This document shows positions 53,401 through 61,044 of a stretch of DNA of 64,000 bases, one piece after another. The DNA lies in the NCBI RefSeq assembly GCF_024171645.1, contig NZ_JALKAC010000002.1, positions 62,001 to 126,000 of the forward strand. The letters are read 5' to 3'. Source of the stretch: Flavobacterium sp. HSC-32F16 (GTDB lineage Bacteria; Bacteroidota; Bacteroidia; Flavobacteriales; Flavobacteriaceae). Each line of letters starts with the position of its first letter. Position 1 is the stretch's first letter. The notes below the pieces were generated by a model, which ran no database searches, had not been told where the DNA came from, and saw only the letters and a program-made list of their open reading frames with translations. Position numbers and translations under genes: made by a program.

Positions 53401-53637
53401 CGTTTTCGACCAATTTTAATGACGGCTTTTGCATTCATTTTAGGAGTTGTTCCGTTATTAACGGCAAGCGGAGCCGGAGCGCAAGCGAGAAAAGTAATGG
53501 GAATGACGGTTTTTAGTGGAATGCTGGTCGCCACCATTTTGGGTGTTTGTCTGATTCCGGTGTTATTTGTATTTATTGAAACATTCGGAAAGAAAAAAAC
53601 CGAGGAAATCGATGAACCTAAAGAGGAAGAAAAATGA
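50491..53637 (+). CDS. RND multidrug efflux pump (HAE1, AcrB type)
   Basis: A proton-driven trimeric efflux pump, 1048 residues. N-terminal MDNFFVRRPIVAIVLSIFIV is the AcrB-type beginning. The proton relay Asp pair lies in GIVVDDAIVVVEAV (TM4), and PPPITGIGNAAGF and GLAAKNAILIVEFAKEEYEKG (TM10 Lys) are standard. Twelve membrane helices, two large periplasmic loops. The HAE1 hallmarks point to drugs or bile-salt-like amphiphiles rather than metal ions. Its 3' end overlaps the outer-membrane factor gene by 4 bases (ATGA). Confidence 0.95.
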   Translation: MDNFFVRRPIVAIVLSIFIVLIGGLSVLSTPIAQYPEIAPPLVQVSTSYRGANALNVEQAVATPIEQKVNGVENMLYMQSTNTGDGSMTLSITFDMGTDLDNATMLTQNRVAEATNKLPNDVKTTGVTTKKSLSMPMLILSLYSPNKTFDNNFLTNYASINLVDALARIKGVGEVTLYGGSNYAMRIWVKPDIMAKYNLTVPDIIRSIQEQNAIAPGGKFGAPPATDNNEFTYNVMLKDRLVNPEDFENIILKSNINNQQVRLKDVGTVTLGTESYASVAKLNGNPAGTIGIKQMPGSNALEVAENVKNTIEQLSKRFPQDLKYAVSLDTTLAISEGINEIMHTLVEAIILVIIVVFIFLQNWRATLIPLLTVPVSLIGVFMLFPLLGFSINVLSLLGLVLAIGIVVDDAIVVVEAVMHHIEQGMSPREATNQAMREVSGPVIAIAIVLTAVFIPVALTPGITGRLYQQFAITIAISVIFSALSALTLSPALCSLLLKPNQEAKGWLGKFFKWFNVKFGNFTNKYTGFSGFLIKKTARSLIFIGIVVGAIILLGGKIPGGFVPEEDQGYMFVNIELPGASSLERTSKVIQKVEHILSKNQGVEYYTSVAGFSLIKNSVATNNGFFFVALKEWKEREQDVFQILKEVNGKVVFGIPEATVFAFGPPPITGIGNAAGFSMMLQDKEGNTPQYLFQNAQQFMAEAKKRPEIGTIRTTFNPNVPQISLDIDREKVSELNLSLSDVNLAIGASLGGQYINEFNKFGRQYIVLLQADPSFTVNPEDINKIFVRSRDNKMIPISSIATIRKESGPEFTTRFNLYRAAEIGGTPAPGFTSAEAMKALQETAAKVLPAGMGYEWANMSYQEKQAEGKGNTVFIMALLFVFLILAAQYESWKLPFSVLLGTPFAVFGAFLGLYICRLLSPDYVNNVFAQIGLVMLIGLAAKNAILIVEFAKEEYEKGMPAKEAALYAAKLRFRPILMTAFAFILGVVPLLTASGAGAQARKVMGMTVFSGMLVATILGVCLIPVLFVFIETFGKKKTEEIDEPKEEEK

Positions 53638-55001
53638 AAAATCTAAAAATACTTTCAGCGTTATTTTTGATGGTTGTTTTTCCTTACGGATGCATGGTTG
53701 GACCAAAATATGCCAAACCAGAACAACCTCAGGCAGATACTTTTCGTTTTGGCGATCAATCTAGAGACACCACAAAATCGGTTACAACTATAAAATGGTC
53801 AACGATTTTTAACGATGATGTCTTAATAGGCCTGATTGAAAAAGGAATTCAAAACAATTATGATCTTAAAATTGCTTTGGCGCGTTTAGAACAAGCCAGA
53901 GCCAATCTCGGAATTGCAAAAGCTGATTTATATCCAGCTTTTCAATATTCTGGCCAGGTCAATACGGCCGAAACCTTTATGCAGCCTTCATCGGCTTTGG
54001 CCAATATGTCTTGGGAACTGGATTTTTGGGGAAAATACCGTCATCAGAATAAAGCTTTGCAAAACGACCTTTTGGCAACAGATGAAGCTCGAAAAGTAAT
54101 TCTGTCAAATATTGTCAGCACTATCGCCATTTCTTATTTTGAATTGCGTGATTTTGATAATCAGTTGGAAATTACGACACATACTTTAGAAACCAGACAA
54201 AAGGCCTACGATATAATAAACGAGCGTTTTAAAAGCGGTTACGTTGCCGAATTGGACAAAGTACAAATAGAACAGCAAGTTGCGATTGCCGAAGCAAATA
54301 TTCCGTTAATCAAAAGACAGATTACAGCTTTAGAAAATTCAATCTCTATTTTGGTCGGACAAGTTCCGCAACCCATACAGCGTGGAAAAACGAATAGCGA
54401 ATTGTTGATTTTAACAACTTTCCCAACTTCAGTTCCATCTGCTTTATTAGAAAACAGACCTGATGTAAAACGTCAGGAATATTTATACAAAGCGGCTTTT
54501 GAGAGAATTGGCGTTGCGCAGGCCTTAAGATATCCATCCTTTAATATTGCCGCGATTGCAGGTTTTACGAGTATTGCGGTTGGAGATTTATTTAATGACA
54601 GTTCCTATTTACAAAATGCTGGTGCAGGAGTTACGGGACCAATTTTTAACTTCGGAAAAAACAAACGCCGTGTTGATGTCAACCGACAAATTGCGGAAGA
54701 AGTAAAATTCAATTTCCAGAAAACCTATTTAACCGCTATTTCTGAAGTAGAAAATTCCCTTCAAAACGTGGCAATGTTCAAGGAAGAATGGACCGCTCGA
54801 AATAGACAAGTTGTCGCTGCGCAAAAAAACTATGATCTTTCTAACGCAAGATATTACAATGGTTATGTTTCGTATCTGGAAGTTCTCGATGCGCAAAGAT
54901 CTTTATTTGAAGCGCAATTGAGCCTTTCGCAGTTAACCCAAAAACAATTAAGTTCTATGGTTCAGTTGTATAAAGCGCTTGGCGGAGGATGGAGTTTTTA
55001 G
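53634..55001 (+). CDS. RND efflux outer-membrane factor (OprM/NodT family)
   Basis: A 455-residue TolC-like channel lipoprotein. The signal ends FPYGC (acylated Cys ~20), followed by MVGPKYAKPE, the standard OprM/NodT start. Two repeats of long helices plus strands follow (for example DLKIALARLEQARANLGIAK and AISEVENSLQNVAMFKEEW). The end QLSSMVQLYKALGGGWSF is typical. It completes a tripartite adaptor-pump-channel operon, overlapping the pump gene by 4 bases. No regulator gene is adjacent. Confidence 0.95.
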   Translation: MKNLKILSALFLMVVFPYGCMVGPKYAKPEQPQADTFRFGDQSRDTTKSVTTIKWSTIFNDDVLIGLIEKGIQNNYDLKIALARLEQARANLGIAKADLYPAFQYSGQVNTAETFMQPSSALANMSWELDFWGKYRHQNKALQNDLLATDEARKVILSNIVSTIAISYFELRDFDNQLEITTHTLETRQKAYDIINERFKSGYVAELDKVQIEQQVAIAEANIPLIKRQITALENSISILVGQVPQPIQRGKTNSELLILTTFPTSVPSALLENRPDVKRQEYLYKAAFERIGVAQALRYPSFNIAAIAGFTSIAVGDLFNDSSYLQNAGAGVTGPIFNFGKNKRRVDVNRQIAEEVKFNFQKTYLTAISEVENSLQNVAMFKEEWTARNRQVVAAQKNYDLSNARYYNGYVSYLEVLDAQRSLFEAQLSLSQLTQKQLSSMVQLYKALGGGWSF

Positions 55002-55004
55002 TTT

Positions 55005-55169
55005 TGAGGTTCTGAGATGCTAAGTACTGAGGTTCTAAGTTTTTTACTCAACGTATATAAACAACAAAAAGCACTATTTTCATAGTGCTTTTTGTCTTAA
55101 ATCTATATAGCTCTGCAACTCTTAGAAACTTAGAAAAAACCTTAGAATCTTAGCATCTCAGAACCTTAG
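55005..55169. repeat. Inverted copies of the GATGCTAAG/TTCTGAG repeat around a terminator
   Basis: TGAGGTTCTGAGATGCTAAG (55005-55024) recurs as its complement CTTAGCATCTCAGAACCTTA at 55148-55167 with one mismatch. Extra TTCTAAGTTTTTT / AAAAAACCTTAGAATCT sequence lies inside. The terminator stem at 55066-55093 sits in the middle. Same family as 19158-19198. Confidence 0.65.
55066..55096. terminator. Bidirectional terminator
   Basis: AAAAAGCACTAT and ATAGTGCTTTTT pair around a 4-base loop between the converging RND operon and bacilliredoxin gene. Confidence 0.85.
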
Positions 55170-55178
55170 TCCCTTAAA

Positions 55179-55589
55179 TTAGCAATACTCGTTAAACGCA
55201 TCTTGCAAGTTCTCAGCGATTAATTCAGCTGGACGGCCTTCGATGTGGTGACGCTCTAACATGTGAACCAATTCTCCGTTTTTGAACAAAGCCATAGATG
55301 GCGATGATGGAGGAAAAGGAAACATATGTTGTCTTGCAGCATCAACCGCTTCTTTGTCAACACCAGCGAAAACTGTAATAAGGTGATCTGGTTTTTTAGC
55401 TCCTTCTAAACTCATTTTTGCTCCCGGACGTGCATTTCTTGCAGCGCACCCACAAACAGAGTTTACAACAACTAAAGTGGTACCTTCTGCTTTGATAGCA
55501 TTTTCAACAGCTTCGGCACTATGTAAATCTTGAAACCCAGCAGCTGTAAGTTCAGCCTGCATTGGTTTTACCATTTCTTCTGGATACAT
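55179..55589 (-). CDS. brxA: BrxA/BrxB-type bacilliredoxin (YphP/YqiW family)
   Basis: A 136-residue thioredoxin-fold protein with the hallmark CGC motif ([17 protein letters not shown]46 and C48). In Firmicutes these remove bacillithiol from S-bacillithiolated proteins. Bacteroidota of this type also make bacillithiol or related thiols in some lineages. Domain order and length match the family, and the end [20 protein letters not shown] has one more Cys. A thiol-repair role is inferred. Confidence 0.92.
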   Translation of the reverse strand: MYPEEMVKPMQAELTAAGFQDLHSAEAVENAIKAEGTTLVVVNSVCGCAARNARPGAKMSLEGAKKPDHLITVFAGVDKEAVDAARQHMFPFPPSSPSMALFKNGELVHMLERHHIEGRPAELIAENLQDAFNEYC

Positions 55590-55778
55590 ATTTTTATTCT
55601 TTTAAATTTTACTTTTGATCTGCAAAGTTACGAAGTTTACTCGCAACTAGTTAATTTGAAGTATAAAGTTTTGTTATAGTTCGATTGAGAAAGTTGAAAC
55701 TTGCAAAGTCATAAAGTTTAAAGTCAAAACTAAACCGTAAAAAACCTCTTTTTTTGCAGAATCTATTTTCTACCTAAT

Positions 55779-56576
55779 TTATTTACCAAACTTCATTTGG
55801 TACGGATAAGTCTCATAAATTGCATTATCTTCATTGATAGAAAAACCTTTTTTTGCATCGTCCTTCGCAATATTAATTAGAGCCATTACCTCTTCTTGGG
55901 GTTTCCCTTGCTTTAACCAGCAGATAGCTTTATAAACTTTGGCATCTGAAAACTCTGGATATATTTTTAGCGCTTTATCAAAAATAGCAATCGCTTCATC
56001 CCATTTTTTTAGTTCATATTTCGCAATTCCCTGATAAAAATAAGCTGTTGGATGTTCTAACTGTTGTCTGTTTTTATAAATATCATTTACATAATCGTCA
56101 AAAAGTTTCTCTGCTTTTTCATATTCGTTTAACTGCAAATAGCATAATCCTTTGTAAAAGCCAAAAGAATGATCCATAACATAACTATTTCCATAAAGTT
56201 TAATAGCTTGGTCAAAATCTATAATGGCATCTTTATAATCGCGTGAAAAAATGCATTTCATAAAAGCTCTGTAAGAAAGCCATCTTTCTTTATCGTACAA
56301 AACCGCTTTTTTCAAATAGGGCATTCCAACTTCGTACTTTTTACATTTGAAATACGGCATTGCTTTTTGCTGCCATAAATACGCCACTGTGCTGTCTTTT
56401 TTTAAACCTTGATCTAAACAATCCTGCCATTCGCTCATTTCAATAGTATAATTATGTTTTTCTGCACAGTTATGCAGAAATTCTTCAACAATCGCATCAT
56501 GAGCCTTATTGGTAGATACTTGTCCGAAAGAAAAAACAGAGATAAAAAGACCGAAACCTAGAGTAATTTTTTTCAA
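55779..56576 (-). CDS. Secreted tetratricopeptide-repeat protein (265 aa)
   Basis: Signal peptide MKKITLGFGLFISVFSFGQ, then a periplasmic chain of helix pairs. Clear TPR units include PYFKCKKYEVGMPYLKKAVL, YLQLNEYEKAEKLFDDYVND and AKYELKKWDEAIAIFDKALK. TPRs bind other proteins; the partner is unknown. It starts 17 bases after the stop of the lycopene cyclase gene and may be transcribed with it. Confidence 0.88.
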   Translation of the reverse strand: MKKITLGFGLFISVFSFGQVSTNKAHDAIVEEFLHNCAEKHNYTIEMSEWQDCLDQGLKKDSTVAYLWQQKAMPYFKCKKYEVGMPYLKKAVLYDKERWLSYRAFMKCIFSRDYKDAIIDFDQAIKLYGNSYVMDHSFGFYKGLCYLQLNEYEKAEKLFDDYVNDIYKNRQQLEHPTAYFYQGIAKYELKKWDEAIAIFDKALKIYPEFSDAKVYKAICWLKQGKPQEEVMALINIAKDDAKKGFSINEDNAIYETYPYQMKFGK

Positions 56577-56593
56577 TAGTTTGAAATTTTAAG

Positions 56594-57793
56594 TTATGAT
56601 TTATTTGAAAGAAAAATCACTCTAAATAACGCTTTAATAAATGGAAGTTTTGGACACTTTAAAATAACTTTAACATCTTCTAAAAAAGTGGTTTCTTCAT
56701 CTAAAAACTTAAAGATCAATTGCGGATTTCCCTTTTGGAATAAAGAAGAAAAAATAGCGCTTCCTGATTCATTATGACGATATAAAATATCTAAAAGCAA
56801 CAAATCATAAAACCAAAAACGACTTTTTTCATGAAATGTTTTCATATTTAGCGATCCAGCATTTTCAGCAAACCAATCATTTTGAAGAAATTGCAACAGT
56901 TCTGAAGACTTTTTATCTGAATTTTTGAACGTGTAACCTGTACTTGCTTTTGTCCAACCGCCCGCAGTTCCAATGTTTAGAACTCTTTTTGTGTTTTTCT
57001 TCCAAAAAGGATAACATGTCATCGGAATGCTTCCCTGCTCCTTTTCTGTAATTTCGAATTTATTAATTCCTAGTTTTTCCAAATACACTTGAATTTCATT
57101 TTCATATTCTATCAAGGAAAGCAGCTTTTCTGAAAACAAAGTATATTCTACCAAAGCTTCGGTTGTAGAAGTTGGCAGAACATACATAAATCGTGTATTC
57201 CCTTTTTGTTCTACTGAAAAATCCATGAAAGTGACTTCATCCGGATTAAAAACCTCAACTTTGGTTTTTACAAACCAGCCTACAAAATGCTGTTGTAAAA
57301 CAGGATATTTCGCTTGATTTTCGGCGAAGGCCTTTGTATAAATACTGTTGAATAAATAATTACAGGTATATCTGTTTTCTTCTGTTCCAACAAAAACATG
57401 CGTTTCTAATTCGTTGATATCTGTTACTTTTTCATTTAGAAAAATGATATTTGAATGTTTAGAAATTGTTGTAAAAACAAAATTATAAAAATCAATTCCG
57501 TTAATTTTATTATAGGAGTAAGGCTTTAACGTCAAATCGCGTTTAAAATCTTCGTTAGCAAATAAAGCCAAGTCCCATTTTTTAGAAATAACGGGATTCC
57601 AAATAGAATCTTCTTTTTCCCAGAAACACCAAGTTCGATCATTTGTCTTTTTGGAATCCTGATCTAAGATCAAAATAGACTTATCTGAAAACTTTTCAGA
57701 CAAAATCATTTTGTAAACCGACATTAACGCTGCCAGCCCTGTTCCTGTAAAAATGTAGTCGAAATGTTTAATTTGTGAAGAATTCATTCTCAA
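56594..57793 (-). CDS. crtY: Lycopene cyclase family protein
   Basis: A flavoprotein of the lycopene beta-cyclase family, 399 residues. The N-terminal dinucleotide loop is YIFTGTGLAALMSVYKM (GxGxAxL), and the diagnostic NDRTWCFWEKEDSIW follows a DQDSK acidic end. The central TFMDFSVEQ and the catalytic-region PMTCYPFWKKNTKRVLNIGTAGGWTKASTGYTF are conserved. The enzyme closes the ends of lycopene to beta-carotene, a step towards zeaxanthin-type yellow pigments. No other carotenoid gene is nearby. The start may be the second ATG (57787). Confidence 0.85.
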   Translation of the reverse strand: MRMNSSQIKHFDYIFTGTGLAALMSVYKMILSEKFSDKSILILDQDSKKTNDRTWCFWEKEDSIWNPVISKKWDLALFANEDFKRDLTLKPYSYNKINGIDFYNFVFTTISKHSNIIFLNEKVTDINELETHVFVGTEENRYTCNYLFNSIYTKAFAENQAKYPVLQQHFVGWFVKTKVEVFNPDEVTFMDFSVEQKGNTRFMYVLPTSTTEALVEYTLFSEKLLSLIEYENEIQVYLEKLGINKFEITEKEQGSIPMTCYPFWKKNTKRVLNIGTAGGWTKASTGYTFKNSDKKSSELLQFLQNDWFAENAGSLNMKTFHEKSRFWFYDLLLLDILYRHNESGSAIFSSLFQKGNPQLIFKFLDEETTFLEDVKVILKCPKLPFIKALFRVIFLSNKS

Positions 57794-57805
57794 AAATAAG
57801 GAATT

Positions 57806-58270
57806 TTATTCTTCCAGTTTTTCTAAAAGAAGTTTAAAATTCTTTGGACTTAAATAGTTATTGTATTGCAGTATAATTTCTTTTTGCTCATTCAAAACAC
57901 ACAAAACGGGATATACAATTTGATTATTGATTGTTCCAAGCTGTAAAGCCAATTCGTGAACGCCAACATAATTTCCCGAAGGTTTGTATTTAAAGATCTG
58001 ATTATTAAACGTAATATCTCGTTTTTCTTCGGCGTTGAAATCAATGAAATAGAAATTCGAGTTTAATTTCTCTATAATTTCCTGATTTTTGAAAGTTGTA
58101 GTTTTCATTCTTTGGCAAAACTGACACCAATCAGTATGAATAAAAACGATGATTTTTCTTTTTTGAATCTGCTGTAAGCTATCAACTTCTTCAAAAGTGC
58201 TGCTTTTTAACTGGCAGAATCCTGTTGAAGTTATTCCGAAGAAGAAGAATATTATAAATAGCTTTTTCAT
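57806..58270 (-). CDS. Thioredoxin-fold periplasmic protein (CxxC)
   Basis: A 154-residue protein with signal peptide MKKLFIIFFFFGITSTGFCQ and a thioredoxin fold whose active site is TDWCQFCQRM (C49, C52). It is a DUF255/SoxW-like thiol oxidoreductase of the periplasm. The cis-Pro is in YPVLCVLNEQ. It precedes crtY by 12 bases on the same strand. Its redox partner is unknown; the TonB receptor upstream has a CGVC motif in its plug, but a link is only a guess. Confidence 0.85.
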   Translation of the reverse strand: MKKLFIIFFFFGITSTGFCQLKSSTFEEVDSLQQIQKRKIIVFIHTDWCQFCQRMKTTTFKNQEIIEKLNSNFYFIDFNAEEKRDITFNNQIFKYKPSGNYVGVHELALQLGTINNQIVYPVLCVLNEQKEIILQYNNYLSPKNFKLLLEKLEE

Positions 58271-58330
58271 GTTGCTGTTTTTTAGCCCACAGATGACGCA
58301 GATTAAAATGATTATATATCTTTTTGTATT

Positions 58331-58437
58331 ATTAAACTGGACTGAAGTCCAGCCCTACAATATGAATCGAGCCTATGGCTCTTTAAGTTCCAGCGGAACG
58401 AACTATTTTGTAGGGCTGGACTTCAGTCCAGTTTAAT
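58331..58437. repeat. REPIN: 30-bp perfect inverted repeat with inner palindromes
   Basis: Arms at 58331-58360 and 58408-58437 are exact complements, each carrying CTGGACT-AGTCCAG. The loop holds GAGCCtatGGCTC (58369-58381) and GTTCCagcGGAAC (58387-58399). All of these palindromes also occur around the RAYT frame at 16.7-17.5 kb, so this is a stand-alone copy of that family. Confidence 0.85.
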
Positions 58438-58491
58438 TATGGATTGGCATTATTTCAATTTATATTGTTATGTAATCTGCGGCCCATAAAT

Positions 58492-60753
58492 TTACCTCAA
58501 AGTATATCGCAATCCTAAAAACCCGCGAATAGTTTGATTTTGCCCATAAACATACGTTGTATCAAAAGTCAATCCGTATGGATTATCTGGCGTAACCATC
58601 ACTTTTCCAGCCGAATCGTATTGCACATTTTTATCAAAAGGATCATTGGTTCTCGAAATTAAAAACGGATTATTTTGTTTTGGAGTAAAGTTCAGCAAAT
58701 TTTTGATTCCGCCGTAAACCTCAAAATCTTTCCAACCTGTATAGGTAAACTGAATATTCTGAATGCTATACCAAGGCGAATTCGGATTTCTAGGATCGTA
58801 TTCGTTCAACAATGGCAGTTTCATTGGACTGTAAACATTTCCGGTATAATCCAGAAGTAAATTCCAAGGTTCAATTTTGTATGAAATGCTCCAGGTTCCC
58901 GTGAATTTTTCGGTTAAAAAAGGTCTTTCAGAAATTCTGTCCTGAACATTTTTATTGTCTAAAACCGTTGCTCCAAGTATAAACTTTAAACCATTTGTAA
59001 AATTCACATCGACATTGGTACTGATTCCCTGACTGATAGCGTAACCATCAATATTATCGTAAATAATTTTGTTAGGGTCAGTTTCGTAATCTGAAATAAT
59101 TTTATTGCTGAAACGAGTATAAAAAGCAGTCGTTTCAATTCCGATAAAAGTTCCGTTGTCAAGGTTTATTTTCTGAATATAATTCAAGTTTACATTAACC
59201 GATTTTTCTGGTTTTAAATCATTCTGAATCACAACATCGCGCGAACCCGTAAGGGCGGCGTGATCTTCGGTAAACAAATTCACAACTCTAAATCCTGTTC
59301 CGGCATTCAATCTGAAAATGGTATTGTCATTTGCTTTGAAGCGATAGGCAAATCTAGGTGTAAAAATAGAACCATGAATAGAATTATAATCGTAACGCGC
59401 TCCAAGCAAAACCTGACTTTTTGGAGAAAACGTAATTTCATCCTGAACAAAAACTCCAGGTAACCAAGTACTTTCGGCCTCTTTAGTTGCCGGAGTATTA
59501 TCATCATAATAGGAATATCGATTTGCAATTCCGGCAAGGAAATCATTTCGCCCGATTTTCTTGTCCCAAGTCAATTGCAAGAAGCCGATTTTTTGATTGG
59601 CGATATACGATGTTGTTCCGTAACGACTATCCTGATAATGCACATTTCCAGAGAAGGAAAGCATCAGTTTTTCTTCAAATGGCAATTGATAACTTCCAAT
59701 TAACTCCCCTCTTTTGGTATAAATACTTTCGCCGTAAATTTCGTCTCCACCTCTGTATTTTTTCTCCCAGCGAACGTCTCCGCCCCAGCGATCTTCATAC
59801 ATTCCGCGTGCAGCAATCGTAAAAAGGCGATTATGATTGCCCTGAAAACTCCATTTGTTAAAAACCGAAACTCTTTCAGAAAGGGTTACATCGGTAAAAT
59901 TATCTTTGTCTTTATCAATTACCTGATCGTAGTTGAAGTAATTTACACCTAAAAGCGAAGTTGCTTTTTTGCCGACATTAAATTTCATTCCCAAATCAAG
60001 ATTGCTTTCAAAGTAAGAAGTCGTAAAATAATCTGCCGAAAAAGTGGGCGCATTCGTTGTATTTTTAGTGATAATGTTGATCAATCCTCCAACGGCTTCA
60101 CTTCCGTAAAGAGAAGAAGCAGGACCTTTTACGATTTCTATTCGTTCTACCAAAGAATTCGGAATTCCTGATAAACCATAAACCGTCGAAAGACTGCTTA
60201 CAATTGGCATTCCGTCAATCAGAACTAATGTATAAGGACCTTCGAGACCATTTATATGAATGTCACCCGTATTACAAACCCCGCAATTCAGCTGTGGACG
60301 TACACCGTTTATGTTTTGAAGCGCATCGTAAATACTGGCTGTTGGATTTTTTTTAAAAAAAGCTGGCGAATAAACCTCAACAGGAACAGCACTTTCTAAA
60401 CGTTTTACTGCTTTTAAAGTTCCGGAAACCACTACCTCATTAAGTTGGTTTTCATTGTCTTCTAAATCAAAATCGAGATTTAGGTTTTGTCCATTTGTAA
60501 TCAAAAATCTTTGGGTCACGGGTTTGAATCCAGTCGAGGTCACTTGAATTCTTCCGTTTTCAATACTAACATTTTCAAAAACAAAATAACCTAAACTATC
60601 TGAAATGGTTTTTTGGTCAGTTCCTAATAATTGAACATTCGCGGCTTGTAATTTTCTTCCATTTCCAGAAACAAACCCTGAGATTTTGGTGGTTTCCTGA
60701 GCAAAGGAAAAGTGTAAATTAAATAATATCAATATCCAAATTGAATTTTTCAT
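58492..60753 (-). CDS. TonB-dependent receptor with CarboxypepD_reg-like domain
   Basis: An outer-membrane importer of 753 residues. The start at 60753 gives a clean signal peptide, MKNSIWILILFNLHFSFAQ. Order: carboxypeptidase-like domain (TKISGFVSGNGRKLQAANVQ), TonB-box region NEVVVSGTLKAVKR, plug (LNCGVCNTGDIHINGLEGPY; VERIEIVKGPASSLYGSEAVGGLINI) and a 22-strand barrel ending GFLGLRYTLR. The CxxC-like NCGVCNTG in the plug is a mark of a distinct Bacteroidota receptor group, often near metal genes. It lies beside the Fur/COG0523 locus, so a metal or metallophore cargo is plausible but unproven. Confidence 0.92.
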   Translation of the reverse strand: MKNSIWILILFNLHFSFAQETTKISGFVSGNGRKLQAANVQLLGTDQKTISDSLGYFVFENVSIENGRIQVTSTGFKPVTQRFLITNGQNLNLDFDLEDNENQLNEVVVSGTLKAVKRLESAVPVEVYSPAFFKKNPTASIYDALQNINGVRPQLNCGVCNTGDIHINGLEGPYTLVLIDGMPIVSSLSTVYGLSGIPNSLVERIEIVKGPASSLYGSEAVGGLINIITKNTTNAPTFSADYFTTSYFESNLDLGMKFNVGKKATSLLGVNYFNYDQVIDKDKDNFTDVTLSERVSVFNKWSFQGNHNRLFTIAARGMYEDRWGGDVRWEKKYRGGDEIYGESIYTKRGELIGSYQLPFEEKLMLSFSGNVHYQDSRYGTTSYIANQKIGFLQLTWDKKIGRNDFLAGIANRYSYYDDNTPATKEAESTWLPGVFVQDEITFSPKSQVLLGARYDYNSIHGSIFTPRFAYRFKANDNTIFRLNAGTGFRVVNLFTEDHAALTGSRDVVIQNDLKPEKSVNVNLNYIQKINLDNGTFIGIETTAFYTRFSNKIISDYETDPNKIIYDNIDGYAISQGISTNVDVNFTNGLKFILGATVLDNKNVQDRISERPFLTEKFTGTWSISYKIEPWNLLLDYTGNVYSPMKLPLLNEYDPRNPNSPWYSIQNIQFTYTGWKDFEVYGGIKNLLNFTPKQNNPFLISRTNDPFDKNVQYDSAGKVMVTPDNPYGLTFDTTYVYGQNQTIRGFLGLRYTLR

Positions 60754-60803
60754 CGTGGTAAAATTAATTTTAGACAAAACTAAAAATTAAATTTGACAAA
60801 TAA

Positions 60804-60811
60804 CAAATTTA
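60804..60811 (-). promoter_or_regulatory. Flavobacterial -7 element for the TonB receptor
   Basis: TAAATTTG on the minus strand, 50 bases before the ATG at 60753. A loose TTTACAAC ... GTTGTAAA inverted pair (60822-60874) lies further upstream and only weakly resembles the TTGCAAC operators. Confidence 0.45.
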
Positions 60812-60885
60812 AATTTATATTTTTACAACTTAAATTATATCAATATGTTATATTTCTATTTCTTATGTTGTAAACAAAAAATGAA

Positions 60886-61012
60886 TAACGTCCAGCTTTA
60901 GCTGGATGAAAAATGAACGAAACCAAAAAAGGCTTTAGCCAAACCGTTACAATTTGGCTAAAGCCCTTTCGATTGAAATCTAATTCCCCTAGCTGAAGCT
61001 AGGGGCTATCCA
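60886..61012. repeat. REP cluster of the AGCT/GGCTTTAGCC family
   Basis: TCCAGCTttaGCTGGA (60891-60906), AAAGGCTTTAGCCAAA with its complement TTTGGCTAAAGCCCTTT (60928-60969) and CCCCTAGCTgaAGCTAGGGG (60987-61006). The TTTAGCC stem is the same family as 28545-28594. No RAYT is nearby. Confidence 0.75.
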
Positions 61013-61044
61013 AAAAAACTAATAAAACTCAGCCAATTTTAACA

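Noticed and set aside
50491..53637. Assignment of the RND pump as a heavy-metal (HME/CusA) exporter because of the operator site
   Set aside because: The pump sequence (N-terminal MDNFFVRRP, TM4 VVDDAIVVVEAV) is of the HAE1 drug/amphiphile type; metal control does not make it a metal pump.
58197..58436. 79-codon plus-strand frame through the REPIN
   Set aside because: It crosses the thioredoxin-gene start in antisense and then the hairpin; no coding features.
60822..60874. TTTACAAC ... GTTGTAAA pair before the TonB receptor as a Zur-type operator
   Set aside because: The halves are about 37 bases apart and have A/T where the motif has G/C. Kept only as a weak remark.
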